Below, piece after piece: positions 34,451 through 45,750 of a stretch of DNA of 64,000 nt. The stretch is taken from NCBI RefSeq assembly GCF_025370935.1, contig NC_133482.1, positions 3,546,911 through 3,610,910 on the forward strand, given 5' to 3'. Source of the stretch: Choristoneura fumiferana. Its lineage: Eukaryota > Arthropoda > Insecta > Lepidoptera > Tortricidae. The translations under genes were made by a program, and so were the position numbers. The notes under the pieces were generated by a model. It searched no databases, was not told the DNA's origin, and saw nothing but the letters and a program-made list of their open reading frames with translations. Position 1 is the stretch's first letter, and each line of letters opens with the position of its first letter.

Positions 34451-34579
34451 GTGAATATCTTCTCGATAAAGACGATGAAAAACAGAACGTAGTTTAAGAA
34501 TCGTTATTCATAACAGTTCAAAGCATGATGAAGTACCTCACCTTTCCCCTTCCCCCTTCACCCTACCCCTTTAGCCCCC

Positions 34580-34692
34580 TTTTAGGCCGGCTACGCACCC
34601 ACAGTCCTACTAATGCTGTAGGTGTCCATGGGCGGCGGTGATCATTTACCATCAGGTGACCCGAATGCTCGTTTGCCAGCTATTTGAAAAAA
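34580..34692 (+). mobile_element. LINE/SINE 3' end (ACCATCAGG...CTCGTTTGCC family)
   Basis: TTAGGCCGGCTACGCACC, GTAGGTGTCCATGGGCGGCG, ACCATCAGGTGACCCGAATG and CTCGTTTGCC end in an A-run. It is the same 3' end as 15615-15850. Confidence 0.7.
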
Positions 34693-35512
34693 ATGATTCA
34701 TTAAATTATCCGAGTTTTATTAAAATATTTAAAGTAGGTATAAGGCCCGTACGGACGGGTTTCCGGCGATCATGCGCAAGAAAATAGTCTCCTGCTGGAC
34801 CGTATAAGACTGACCTCCAACAGCATTCTGAGCGTGCTTGCTGTAAAGTACGACTGCCCAATACTTGTGCACTGGGTTGGGCAGATTAAGGGGGTGGCAT
34901 GTGCAGTTAAATGAAATGTTGAATTTTATTAGGTTAGCTTATATAATTTAATTTAATTGATTAATTTTAAGTACTAACTTTAGGAAATAAGCTCTGTTAC
35001 TAATCATCTATGGAGTCCTGTGTATTCCGAAATAAAGATTATATTATTATTATCATTATTAATGAGATATGTGGCGTTTAATATAAAATTTGAGTTTTCT
35101 TCGTTCTCTGTTTATGTATAGTTAGGTATTTTAATTGACCCACCAGGTGTTACAATAAATGAACAACACCTTCACTTGTATGTACCATTTATACTTACTT
35201 ACAACTTTTTAAAACCTTATCATGCTACTAAATGTCAGAGATAGTTTCAAAATAATCACTCAGAATGTTTTAAAAGCCCAGAACCAGAGCATGATAAATA
35301 TTATAATTGATACAGTGTCTCGTCATTTTTATAAAGTGTAATCCTTTGTAAATATATAAAAAATTTGTCAACTGTCGCGCCTTGCTTATCGGGAGGTTGA
35401 TGTTTGAAGCCGAAGCTTACTCCTCGTAGGGCCAGTGATTCGGCGCTTTTGTTAAATATATAAATAAAGTGGTATTGGTTTAACCTGAATAAAGATAAGA
35501 GTAAAAGTAGGC
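34693..35512. other. Unassigned; LINE-type tail at about 35005-35062
   Basis: GGAGTCCTGTGTATTCCGAA then ATAAAGATTATATTATTATT looks like a LINE 3' end with an ATT repeat. 34740-34910 is GC-richer and could be old LINE sequence, but no protein block was recognised. Confidence 0.4.
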
Positions 35513-35565
35513 AACTAAATAAATTAAATGTTATTATAACGGATAACTCACGTCTTAAACCGAGT

Positions 35566-35955
35566 TTAGCTCGACATGTTTCGGGCTATTTCGTAGCCCT
35601 TCCTCTCAGGAGCACGCGAACCGGTGGCTGCCGCAACACGCACACTACGCGCCACCGCTCTGCTCGCACGACTGTCCGACGAAACTAACATTGGCGCACA
35701 ACTACCCGCATTTTTATCGTCATTTTTATTATCAATGTCTAATGTAGGGTAGCACACAACACTAACAACATCACTCCGTAAAGGCACGTTCACACCAACC
35801 GATGACGCAGCACGAGTATTTAATACTGTTTTCCAACTCGGGGGTACCGACCAACCGCAATCCCGGTTAAAATTCGGATGACGACCAATCTCAATGGCTT
35901 CACGCACTTTCCGCGGAATGAAAAACTTTTCTCTCGCAAGTACAGACACCAACAC
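35566..35955 (-). pseudogene. PLE GIY-YIG endonuclease C-terminal fragment
   Basis: A 129-codon open frame reads REKFFIPRKVREAIEIGRHP (residues 8-27) and then NFNRDCGWSVPPSW. R-EAIEI--HPNFNRD-GW matches the end of the GIY-YIG domain region as I know it from Penelope-like elements, where the E of EAIEI corresponds to the catalytic glutamate area. The GIY and YIG motifs themselves are upstream and missing. The frame then runs through the pLTR and stops within the hammerhead-like motif (ARNMSS, stop). It is a fragment carried in the inverted head, and expression is not expected. Confidence 0.65.
35569..35613 (-). ncRNA. Hammerhead-like motif, inverted copy in PLE remnant B
   Basis: Same order as at 36062-36106 but on the minus strand: GCTC, CTGAGAGGAA, GGGCTA/TAGCCC stem, GAAAC-AT-GTC, GAGC. 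The two copies face each other across the element and would pair with each other in a full-length RNA. Confidence 0.35.
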
Positions 35956-36061
35956 ACCTTATCAAACCTGATGTAATGCGTGATGTTTAGTTTCGTCGGA
36001 CAGTCGTGCGAGCAGAGCGGTGGCGCGTAGTGTGCGTGTTGCGGCAGCCGCCGGTTCGCGT

Positions 36062-36106
36062 GCTCCTGAGAGGAAGGGCTACGAAATAGCCCGAAACATG
36101 TCGAGC
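36062..36106 (+). ncRNA. Hammerhead-like motif, sense copy in PLE remnant B
   Basis: GCTC then CTGAGAGGAA, stem GGGCTA-CGAAA-TAGCCC, GAAAC-AT-GTC, GAGC. Hammerhead ribozymes in pLTRs are established for Penelope-like elements. Here the position, stem II, GAAA and GTC fit, but CUGANGA is imperfect (CTGAGAG) and extra bases precede stem II. It is probably decayed or a variant fold. Confidence 0.4.
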
Positions 36107-36222
36107 TAAACTCGGTTTAAGACGTGAGTTATCCGTTATAATAACATTTAATATGAGTGAGTCTCACGGTAGTTTCATGTTCAAAACTAAATAAATTTGA
36201 TTAAATTTACCAAGAAATTAAT

Positions 36223-36441
36223 TATGATTTGTTTTTTGGAGTCTTTTTGTATTTTTATATTTCAACTCCAAATTTGTTACTTTTACGGGTATCCCGTGAA
36301 ACCATATCGAAAATACAAACTGAGACATGGATGCACAGAAAAACCAGAAAAAGAGACCAGCACCCCTACACCACTGCTGGACCAGCACTGGTCTCTTTTT
36401 CTGGCTTTTCTGTGCATCCATGTCTCAGTTTGTATTTTCGA
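36223..36441. mobile_element. Insertion with 54-bp hairpin and 12-bp TSD
   Basis: CAAGAAATTAAT occurs at 36211-36222 and 36442-36453. Inside, 36307-36360 and 36388-36441 are inverted repeats with one mismatch (TCGAAAATACAAACTGAGAC then ATGGATGCACAGAAAA...), around a 27-base loop. The 5' part is AT-rich. A long flanking duplication suggests a retroposed insertion; the hairpin is its right end. Overlapping frames on both strands here are palindrome artefacts. Confidence 0.65.
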
Positions 36442-36453
36442 CAAGAAATTAAT

Positions 36454-37589
36454 AATTATCCAAACTGCATATCGAAGCAATACCAATTTTCAAGTCCGTC
36501 CGTTGCATTTAGGTACAAGATTATTTGAACAAAGATCCAAACAATCATTGCATGTTAAATAACAGCTTGTAAAAAGAAAATCTAAATAAATCTAAATGGC
36601 GTGTAAATCGGATACCAACAACCTTGAGATGGAGACGCACACTGAAGCGCTGCTCAGTAACTACTTATCAGTGACTGGGACATGATCACACCAGCATTTA
36701 TTTCACATATACGTACCAAGCATGGCCAGCTTTAAGAGTCCCCAGTACGCTTGCGTCCCCATACAAACGTAGTTTCTTTCTAATTTACAAGCAGCACAAC
36801 AGATCAAAACGCAACCTTGCAACTATAATAGGAGCAGCCATTACGATGCATATAATTAGGTTTGGGTAAAATAAAATGTAACGGAAAAATAAACAATAAC
36901 GAATGATTTTATTTTGTTACATTGAATATGAACGAAAACTAATCATATTTTGAAATAGCTGCTCCCATCCCATTGTAGTCACAAAGTTTTATTTTGTTTC
37001 AGTGTGTTACGAACTAGTGTGTTACTAGAACGAAACTACTTTTGTATGAAAATGCGATCAGCGGCGAGCGTACTGGAGACTCATAAGAGAGTGCTTTGAA
37101 GAGCAAAACCGTCCCGGTAGCCGATACCTTAGCCGACACTTATCAATTTGTAAATAAGACGCAGGATTTTATTAACTCAGGCCGTAATGGATTAGGGTGG
37201 CGGCACACCGACGCGTGGGCATGTGATCGATCGTACGTTATCAGTGTTTGTTGTGAGCGCGTTTTGTTTTGACGCCTGTCTGGTGGTTGCTTTATAACAC
37301 CCGATGGATTTTTTGATGGTAGTTATCTGATGTCGCGGTATTTTGAGTTCGGTGAACAATAAAGAACCCTTTTGGTTTCATTAAACATACTTACATTAAC
37401 TAGAACACATTGAAAAAAAAAAACAAAAAGATGAAGTTGGACTCCAGAAATCGAACTTGGGTCATCAATCTATAACGCGTTCTCATCTCACCATACACAC
37501 CAATCAGATCTATGGCATACATAGTGAAAATCTTAATGTATTCTCGGTACTTATGCCTTATCTCAGATTCTCATACTTCTACTTTTACT
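36454..37589. other. No gene recognised
   Basis: 36840-37000 contains an imperfect inverted pair (AAAATAAAATGTAACGGAAA against TTTTATTTTGTTACATTGAA region). 37180-37300 is GC-richer. Neither matches a family known to me. GACTCCAGAAATCGAACTTG near 37440 weakly resembles a tRNA-SINE B box on the minus strand. Confidence 0.4.
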
Positions 37590-37640
37590 TTTATGTTTTT
37601 CCTTTTTGTACAATAAAGAGTACAAACAACAACAACTTGT
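37590..37640 (+). repeat. LINE-type tail with (AAC)n
   Basis: TTTTTCCTTTTTGTACAATA then AAGAGTACAAACAACAACAA. It has the GTACAATAAAGAGT end also seen at 33440 and 60466. Confidence 0.45.
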
Positions 37641-38235
37641 TTATTTTGCCATGAGTACATAATTATATCAAACAAAAAATAATAGCAATACATCACGATC
37701 TTTTTGCTGAAGGTAATCAGCTCAGTTGTTTCTGAAGTTCCTGATTCATATTGGGCCAGCCAGCATATGGCTGTCGTTCGACAGGTCAAGATTGCAATAT
37801 TTGTAGTAACAGAAGCAGGAAAAAGTATATGTATCTATCACTTGCTAACGTATGTTTAATGTTTCAGCTATCAGAACAAAAAGTAGTTTTCGCCTACAAG
37901 TTTCGAAATTGCAATAACGTTATTTTAAATTGCTTCCTTGTTCCTTTCCAACATTCTAAAATTGGGTAGCGGAAAAACAAGCTGCTACTAAATTTTTCAT
38001 CAATCATGAATAACTTTTTGAATCAAATATACTGCCTTACACATTCAAAGGCTCTTACTACCGTGATCATAAAAAAGGTACTGTGCTCTTCAGTTGGTTA
38101 AATTTTAATACGCTTGCCCGGAAACTGTTGCAACATTGTTGAAGGTTAGTCTTTGCTTCGTTACTATTCTATTCATTGTTGAAAATGTTATTTAAATATC
38201 ATCTGTTCAAAATGATAAGGGTAAAAAGAAAATAA

Positions 38236-38860
38236 TTTAAAAAATCAAAAAACCCCTACTGCCTTAAAAACTAAAAGGAAGAAAATAAGTCTAGTGGTCT
38301 AGAACTCTGTCAAGAAGCTCATTTAAGGTTCAACAGTCGGGACCCATTACCAAGATTTTTAGAGCTGGTTACATTTGAATGGGTCCCGACTGTTGAACCT
38401 TTAATGAGCTTCTTGACAGAGTTCTAGACCACTAGACTTATTTTCTTCCTTTTGGTTTTTAAGGCAGTCGGGGTTTTTTGATTTTTTAAATTGAATGTTT
38501 TTTATTTTATACTTTTTTGATATTTCTGTAAAATAGTAGATTAAAAGTATTATAACCCATATATATTTAGAATGGGCTAATTATTAGCTTTCATTTGATT
38601 CCCATATTGCTCCAATACAGATTTTTTTTTATTCCTTCGCCATATTTTTTTTCGCAGACGCCATATTGAAATATTATATACCCTATGTCATTCCAACAGT
38701 TATGACAAATCCAATGATACCTCAAATGTTACAATCCGTTCAGCCGTTTAGGCTGCAGCGAGGACCAAAGAAATGGACATACATACCCACATACAAACTT
38801 ACATACATACATACATACATACGCTCGAAAAACATCCTTCGGGCAGTTGGGTAAAAATGA
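38236..38860 (+). mobile_element. Palindrome-headed element with (CATA)n tail
   Basis: 38236-38348 and 38378-38490 are inverted repeats of 113 bp, nearly identical, around a 29-base loop. The downstream part carries TCATTTGATTCCCATATTGC, CGTTCAGCCGTTTAGGCTGC, a CATA microsatellite (38789-38822) and an end CGCTCGAAAAACATCCTTCG then GGCAGTTGGGTAAAA. The end recurs at 28810-28892. No coding capacity; the class is unknown to me. Confidence 0.65.
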
Positions 38861-40441
38861 ACCATGTAAAACCATGCAATATCATAAAAATTTTAACAAT
38901 ACATTCTAGCCTCTAGTCTTCATCTTAATCTTCTTCGTGGTCGTCGGTTGAAGTTTGGTAATGAACCTTCTTCTAAGAGTTTTTAGGTAGCAATAGAGAG
39001 CGCGGCTGTCTTCTCTCACATCAAGCCACTTAGTAACCTTTTACAATACCCACGGGAAGAAATCCGTCCTATTCTAAAATCAGGCGTGGCATCTAATGAT
39101 GCTATGTTAATAAGTACTCCAAGTTTTGGAAACAAGAACAACAAACAGTTAATCCATCATAATAATGAATTTATTAATGATGTTACAACTGCCTAAATTA
39201 CTCATTAAATGTACTCAGATTCAGAATAAATAATCGTTCACAATTTTTCACACACTCGTTTTTAATCATTACTCCCTATTAACATACAAATGTCTACTCT
39301 TCCTGATCACACCTTTTATGTTTTGAAATATATTCACTTGTCTTTTAATTACGTCTTATCGTTAACACTAAGGTGTAACTCTAAGGAGCTTTATCATAAA
39401 ATTTAAACAATGCTGCTTACCGACCGTGAATTAGAATTAGCATATTCTTATATTAATGTGTTTAAAATATTATATTATTGACCGCTGACAGGGTCTATTG
39501 TTAAGGGACTTAAGAATCGTCGTGTGAAAATTACTGTGCTGCCTTTGTTTCTAAGTTGGAATCTAATTGGATGCCATAATTATTTTGGGCGGATGATTTT
39601 GTATTCTGTCCGTGGAGGGAGACACTGGTAAAGGGACTCGTGTTTCATTAGTAAATAAATCAATGAACTTTGTTTTCCATTCCACTGTTCCTTTTTTGTA
39701 CTCTGTTTCTTCAAGGTTCTCTTTCTCATCAGTATCAACTTTGCTAGCAACAAAGTGAAGTCTTTATTATTTTAACAAGTTAATAAAAGCCCTGTCTGCA
39801 GTTTTTGCGAAAGCACCTTTAATATTACGTTTTCAAATCCACTATATACTTTTTAACTTGCGCAACTTTGTAAGTCGCGAGTCGACATCATTAAAACTTC
39901 TACCTGTGGCGAACACACCTCCAGAACTAAACAACTTCATAAAAAATACACCGAAGGCATCAAATCACGAGCAATCTGTTTGAGCACCGCGTACTATAAA
40001 AATAATAATTCGTCTCAGTCAAGAACGCGGCTTAAGGAACTAGAGGGAGGCGAGAAATGCAATTTTAAGATTTAAAAATACTAGTCTTATAAAGTTATAT
40101 TATTATCATTAAGTTACCTATTAAAAATAAATCTATGTTTATCTATATACCTGTTTAAGTCCGGATGATTTGATTATAACACTTTTTATTGTTTAAAGCT
40201 ATTCTTACACTAGTCTTTTTTTAATGAACAAAACTCAAAAAAATAGGAGAGGATTAAAGATGATTCTATAACGAACAGAAAATAAAAAGTAAGTAAGTTA
40301 CAATATTTCTTTAGTTAGACCATCGTCCAAAGCTCAGTCGTGATCCGGGTCCCGACCGCGATATATCCCTTACAGAGTACGCTTGTTTTCGACATTGACG
40401 ATATTCGACACGTATATCGAAAACGATATTGACATGTTACG
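38861..40441. other. No gene recognised
   Basis: AT-rich DNA without a repeat family I know. Confidence 0.5.
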
Positions 40442-40636
40442 ATGCTAAGCGAATTTCGTAATTTGCTGAGAAATAAAACTGTCAAAACAGAATACGAAAA
40501 CATAGTAACTAGTGACAAGGAAGACGAATTAAACAACGACGAAGATAAATAAAAAAGTGTTAAATTTAAACTTGAAGAAGTTGATAAAGTGCACGAAAAA
40601 CCAAAACATCCCATCAAAGTACGTTGTAATTAAGTA
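40442..40636 (+). pseudogene. Weak coding-like segment, charged, one in-frame stop
   Basis: From ATG at 40442 the frame gives MLSEFRNLLRNKTVKTEYEN, then an acidic run DKEDELNNDEDK, a stop at 40550, and 27 further codons rich in K and E. The composition is more protein-like than its surroundings, but no family is recognised and no splice sites convince. It may be chance. Confidence 0.15.
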
Positions 40637-43600
40637 GTAAAGAAACTTCTCCCAGAAAATAATTTCTGTAAACCGCTGTCGGCATTACAAACAGCCACGG
40701 TTAGCCCACTCTGACCTCACATTGAAAAAAAAACCGGTTTCTTACGAGCAGACGATTAAGTTATCTTGCCGCTATTTCACCGATTTCGAGTTAATTTCTT
40801 CATTTTGTTGCGCCTCGAGATTTCTTGTTCCTTTTTATGAAACACTTTGGTCATATTTATCAAAAGTCGAACAGGCAATTCTTCTAATGGCCTTTGATTG
40901 ATCAGAAGACGCTTTCATGTTAATTGTCGTGAAAGTCTTTTTGTCTCCGAATTGGAGTTTTAAATAATTACCGTCTCTGAATTAGTCTTCGATGGAATAG
41001 AACGTTTAAGCTTTATTACTTACGAATGTTTACGTTTAGGATCTGTTCGTTTTTACTTTAAAATTTCATCTTTCACGCAAGTTTCATCACCCTCGTCAAA
41101 AAGAACTTCCTAAAAATTTCTTAAATTCATTGAATTTCTGAAACGCCTAACTTATAGATAAAAATCTGGATAGTTTAAAGATAAAAGTGCTCTATTAAAT
41201 TTGAGAATTATCAATCTCGCAATGACATGAGTTTAGACCTTGTCTAAGAGTTCAACTCCACGTCCGTCCAACGCTAGTCTCGATTTGACAGCACCGTAGA
41301 TTCCAAGTTCAGTCGTGAGGTGTCATTCTCATGTCGTTATTTGTGATGATTTAGACTTTTTTGTTTGACTTCTATAGTTTTAAGAAAGCAATATAAAGTT
41401 GGTACTTATTTAAGGTAATTTTGTTACTTTGTGCTTATGTACATACGTTATAGTCTCAACTCAAAATAATTAATGGTATGAAACTAATTGCTAAAGCTAA
41501 ATAATCTTTTTGTTTAAGTCACAAACTTATTCTGTGTACTATCTGACAGACGCTTAGTAAATATAAAAGTTTCTTTAATAACTGAGACCTAGCAAAACAA
41601 ACTTTTCATTATTTACTAAAAACGGTACCTTATTGTTTAAAGTTTAACTGATTTACTAAATTCCTCGAGCTTTAGAGTTTTATAACGAATAATTCATTTG
41701 AATGAAGCCGTAAATAAATCTAAAGAGAACACGGTCGGATAGTGATAGATTATTTATATGACATCCGATACCCCAATACGATTATATAGCTCGGAATAAT
41801 CGTAAATTTGTTAGTGTAACCGACAATACTGGTGAGTGCGGCCCATTTTGTTAATGCCATATTCCCGACTTTTGTTTTGCTCCGTCGCATTCGAGTAATA
41901 AACGAGGTGGCAGATCGTAAAACTTGGTTTTATCGGCGTTTGTCCAAGATTGTTTATTGCCTTACAGTATTACCGTTTCTGATTGATTCAAGTTCCTCTT
42001 GTATAAATTTCGGTACAGCGCGGCCATTGTGAGGCACCGGTGCTGTTTGTTTTATGCTCTCGTATAAAATTGTGAATTAAAAAGTCCCCGTTAAGATTTA
42101 CGACCTAATCCGCCCAGATAAAGGAGTGTAGATTATTAAAATTTAATTTATCTCGCCGAGAGATTCATCGATTTACTCGAGATTTTATGATTCCATTAAA
42201 TAAAACTGTCGAGTTTACTTCTGGGATCGTTGATGCTCGTGTTTGGAGGAATTTCAATACAAAGCCGAATTACAATAAAGTGTCTTGGTTTGTACAATAA
42301 AATTACAAAAATAACTCCTAATCAAATCAGCCCGAAGCAAATGGATATACGTTGCCGACAAGACGCATGTAGAGGACCCTGTACCACGAAATTTATAGAT
42401 TAGCGAGGCAACCTCTAGTTTTATTGCGCTTAAAATAATTAACTCTCTGGTTATAAGAACATGGTTCGGTTTAAATTGAGATTAAGAAGCGGCGATGCAC
42501 GAAAAGGCCTAGCTGGCGCGTCTCTCAGTACCGGCCTCTCTCCCGCTTTGTTAATTAAGACATGGATTATCAAACGTTTTGGAGTAGTAAATAAAACTGT
42601 AATCTTTCACTGTAGAGTAAAGGCGTCTCCATAACACGCCTTTATCTTAAAATGGTAAGCCGAAATGCATAACGTTGCTTTGATCCCACACCTACGCACA
42701 CATTTAAATAGTAATATAGTACAAATAACACTAATGCACTGTCAATTTTTAATGTTCTATGAGACAAGAAAGCTTAAATGTTTTAACGTGAGATGGTACC
42801 ATATTTCTTAATGATGAATACGAGTTTTAAATTCTAATAACGTTATTTTGTTCACAGGTAAGTGTTTGGACGTTTGAAACCGACGAACGTTTGAAACCGA
42901 CGAATTGATGGAATATGGAAGTATATTGATGGCCTGTTGTTTTGAGAGAAGCATGTTACAATTTATTTAGCGTCTGCAGCGAAATGTTAATTTGTTTTTC
43001 CCTCTTCCTTTATTCGTTACTCCTTATACCCTTAATTTGAAACAAAGTTCAGCAGATATAAGTCACGTTGAAACTTTTTGTAAACAATTCTGGAGAGCGC
43101 AAACGCTAGAACAGACTGATTTAATACTTTTAAGCTTTATTTACAGAGACATCTGTATCTTTAATTTTCTCACAAGATTTATTGCGCAAGTTTTTAATGA
43201 CTTGCGATATGCTATTAAGTTTAGAAATGTAGCTTTAATCATTATTTGCTGAGTTAGATTTCTAGACATAAAGTAAAAAAAATCATCTTCGCAGTCAACA
43301 CAGCTGTCAGTAAAATATCTTTTGTACTTAGCTCAGTGTCATCTATAATACCTTCTCCCTCATTACCTACAACTTCGACTACCATAGGTATATCAATACT
43401 TTTATTTTTAATACATGAAAGCCTGCCTAATGGAGCAAGTAGCCCGACGTGGCTGCACTTATCGAATACGACAACAGCAATGTCATCTTTATCTTCAAGC
43501 TTATAAGGGTTGTTATAGGTTTTGGTATTAGTAATGTAAAAATTGTTTTAGTAAAGTGAAGAAGTCATTTTGTCCTTGTCACTGATGGGTTTTCAAATAT

Positions 43601-43821
43601 TGACAGTCCGAGCCATTATCCTGTGGGAGCGTGTCGGCCGAAGTTGGCTTTGATAACGCTGTGTGCGACGCCGCTCAAAAAAACTGATTGTTTGTCTTAC
43701 TGTCTATGTTTGTATTGGTTGCGGATATTAAAAGGTGCGGGTCAGATCGGGGTATTATGATAGGGAGAACTGACTCCGTGTATGAGTAACAACACATGTT
43801 CGGGCGTGTTTGTTTAGACTG
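40637..43821. other. No gene recognised; repeat-poor stretch
   Basis: About 3.2 kb of AT-rich DNA. Frames at 41832-42032 and 42992-43252 show no motif. No repeat family was recognised. Confidence 0.5.
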
Positions 43822-44005
43822 CCATTTGCCCGCGGCTTCGCACGCCTAAACCATTAGGCATAGCAATTGAATTGAAATTCCGGAATTAAGAAAAAAAATA
43901 TTTTCTCTAAATCACTTTAAATTTCTTAAAATCTAAAAATTTCACTAAAGTTGCATACCAAAATTCCGCGCAGATTTTCATGTCTCCAATTATAGCGATA
44001 GGAAT
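43822..44005 (+). mobile_element. RTE-type retroposon tail, truncated
   Basis: Starts TTTGCCCGCGGCTTCGCACG, then AGCAATTGAATTGAAATTCC, with CATACCAAAATTCCGCGCAG further on; the GGGATAAAAAG and 3' end are lost. It belongs to the subfamily of the copies at 4556 and 62864. Confidence 0.6.
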
Positions 44006-44875
44006 TAAGAGATCAAAAAAAAATAGAAAGGCACACGGTATCATTATGATTAAAATTGTTCGAGTACGTTGTTTTTAAACTTCCCTAATCCCTAATTAAC
44101 CTGAAGAACCTTCTGAGATTAGCTTAGTTATTATTAGCTTAATTACTTAACTAAAATAAAGATTGGACCAGAATAGCTCAACCCATTTTTATCCATGTAC
44201 AACCGAATCTACACATTGATAAAACATAATTCACGATGAAAAACATAATCCACCTTTTACGCTCCACCGCAATCGGGTAAAAATAGAGCTCATCGAAGAT
44301 TTCAACAGCACAAGGCGTATCTAATAAATAAAGATGCTTAATTACTCCAATAATTTTAAAAAAGGCCCGCTTAACACTCAATCAAATAGAAAATAATGCG
44401 ATAAATCAGAAACGCGACTCGCACATATGTGCCGGTGATGAGTGGGAACATTCAGGGTTTAATTACGAAGACATCCGACTCGAGGAAAGGATTCTCAGTG
44501 TGTATTTCAACGGTCTAATTGAGAACAAATGTCTGCTAAACTTTTTGTTTGCGCTGCTCACTGAAATTGAAGAAAACAGTTTTTTCAAGTTTTTATTTAG
44601 TCTGTTGTTTATGTGTTGGTTTGTTTATGTCCAAATTTAATCCACTTTCTGTAGGTAGTCGGATTACTTTGATTGGTATACTTTATGTATGTAGATTGGA
44701 TGACAATGCAATTATCGTCAATAAGAAGTACAGTCAGAAAGATAGCTTGTTTTCAAAATTTTCTTTTGACTTATTAAACAAATAGGGTGAAGTGAGCTCC
44801 ATCAATCATGATGACATTGATCACTTATGATACCAGATAAATGCATTGCTAGCCTAGTAGACGGCTAACAAAGAA
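44006..44875. other. No gene recognised
   Basis: AT-rich, unassigned. Frames at 44178-44381 and 44549-44785 have no motif. Confidence 0.5.
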
Positions 44876-45047
44876 TACAGTCTACTGCACGGAAGTGTAG
44901 AGATGACCGTTAATCTGCAAAAGCACAAAATAGGAAATCGTGGGGGACTGAGGACGCGCGGGGCTGGGTACACGTGGCGAACGTAAGCCCTGATTGGCAC
45001 ATGCAGAAAGTAACGGTCAAAACTACACTTCTGTGCCGCCGACTGTA
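44876..45047. mobile_element. MITE with TACAGTC...GACTGTA inverted ends
   Basis: The left end TACAGTCTACTGCACGGAAG then TGTAGAGATGACCGTTA pairs with the right end TAACGGTCAAAACTACACTT then CTGTGCCGCCGACTGTA over roughly 45 bp. The 172-bp element has a GC-rich centre. TA at the tips suits a TA target site as in mariner-related MITEs. Non-coding. Confidence 0.65.
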
Positions 45048-45446
45048 CCTTATGAGTCAGTAATTTGAACACAACAGTGCCAAACACTTCTACTGGATTT
45101 AGTATAGCAAAAGTAATTAATTTTGTTAAGAAAAGGACGCTGCTAAAAAAACTGTCGCTGAAATTTTAGTTGCTTCACTGAGCAACTAGGTTTCTCTTTG
45201 CAATCTTTTATTTTCATTTGCAATATTAGTGGGTGTATTTACTTGACCAACTAACAATGTTCGGATTGACTCGATGTTTCATATGAATAATGTAAAAGCT
45301 TGTAAGTATGTAGATAATAAGGCAAGTACCTACCTACAGTTATTAAAAATAACCATCCGATTTTCACGTGAAATTTGGCCAATTATGTCTTAAAAATTTG
45401 GTACGTGTTTAAAGCACCAATGACAAAGCATTTGTAAAATAAAATT
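45048..45446. other. No feature recognised
   Basis: Unassigned AT-rich DNA. Confidence 0.45.
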
Positions 45447-45750
45447 CATCATCATCATCCCAGCCAATATACGTCCCACTGCTGGGCACAGGCCTCCTAT
45501 CAGAACAAGAGGGCTTGGGCCATAGTTCCCACGCAGGCCCAGTGCGGATTGGGAACTTCACACGCACCATTGAATTGCTTCGCAGGTTTGTGCAGGTTTC
45601 CTCACGATGTTTTCCTTCACCGCATAGCTCGTGGTAAATTTCAAATGTAATTCCGCACATGAATTTCGAAAAACTCAGAGGTGCGAGCCGGGGTTTGAAC
45701 CCACGACCCTCTGCTTGAGAGGCGATAGGTCAAACCATTAGGCCACCACG
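45447..45750 (-). mobile_element. tRNA-headed SINE-A, full length
   Basis: The minus strand starts CGTGGTGGCCTAATGGTTTG, has the B box GGGTTCAAACCCC, and ends GGGACGTATATTGGCTGGGA with four TGA-type units. It is slightly better preserved than the copy at 6107-6406; an exact B box remains. Confidence 0.8.

Larger units (their letters stand above)
35526..36184 (+). mobile_element. Penelope-like element remnant B, fold-back, GIY-YIG C-terminal piece, 13-bp TSD
   Basis: Perfect 13-bp duplications AACTAAATAAATT (35513-35525 and 36185-36197) flank it. The right part is the sense 3' region ending GTAGTTTCATGTTCAA. The left part is inverted and longer: about 35526-35690 pairs almost perfectly with about 35985-36155. 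The unpaired centre (to 35955) on the minus strand encodes the C-terminal block of a PLE endonuclease. The upstream reverse transcriptase is absent. This is the best preserved of the three PLE remnants. Confidence 0.8.

Noticed and set aside
36218..36562. Overlapping frames on both strands at the 36.3-kb hairpin (67-121 codons)
   Set aside because: They mirror each other because the DNA is palindromic; there is no domain, and repeated peptides appear in opposite frames.
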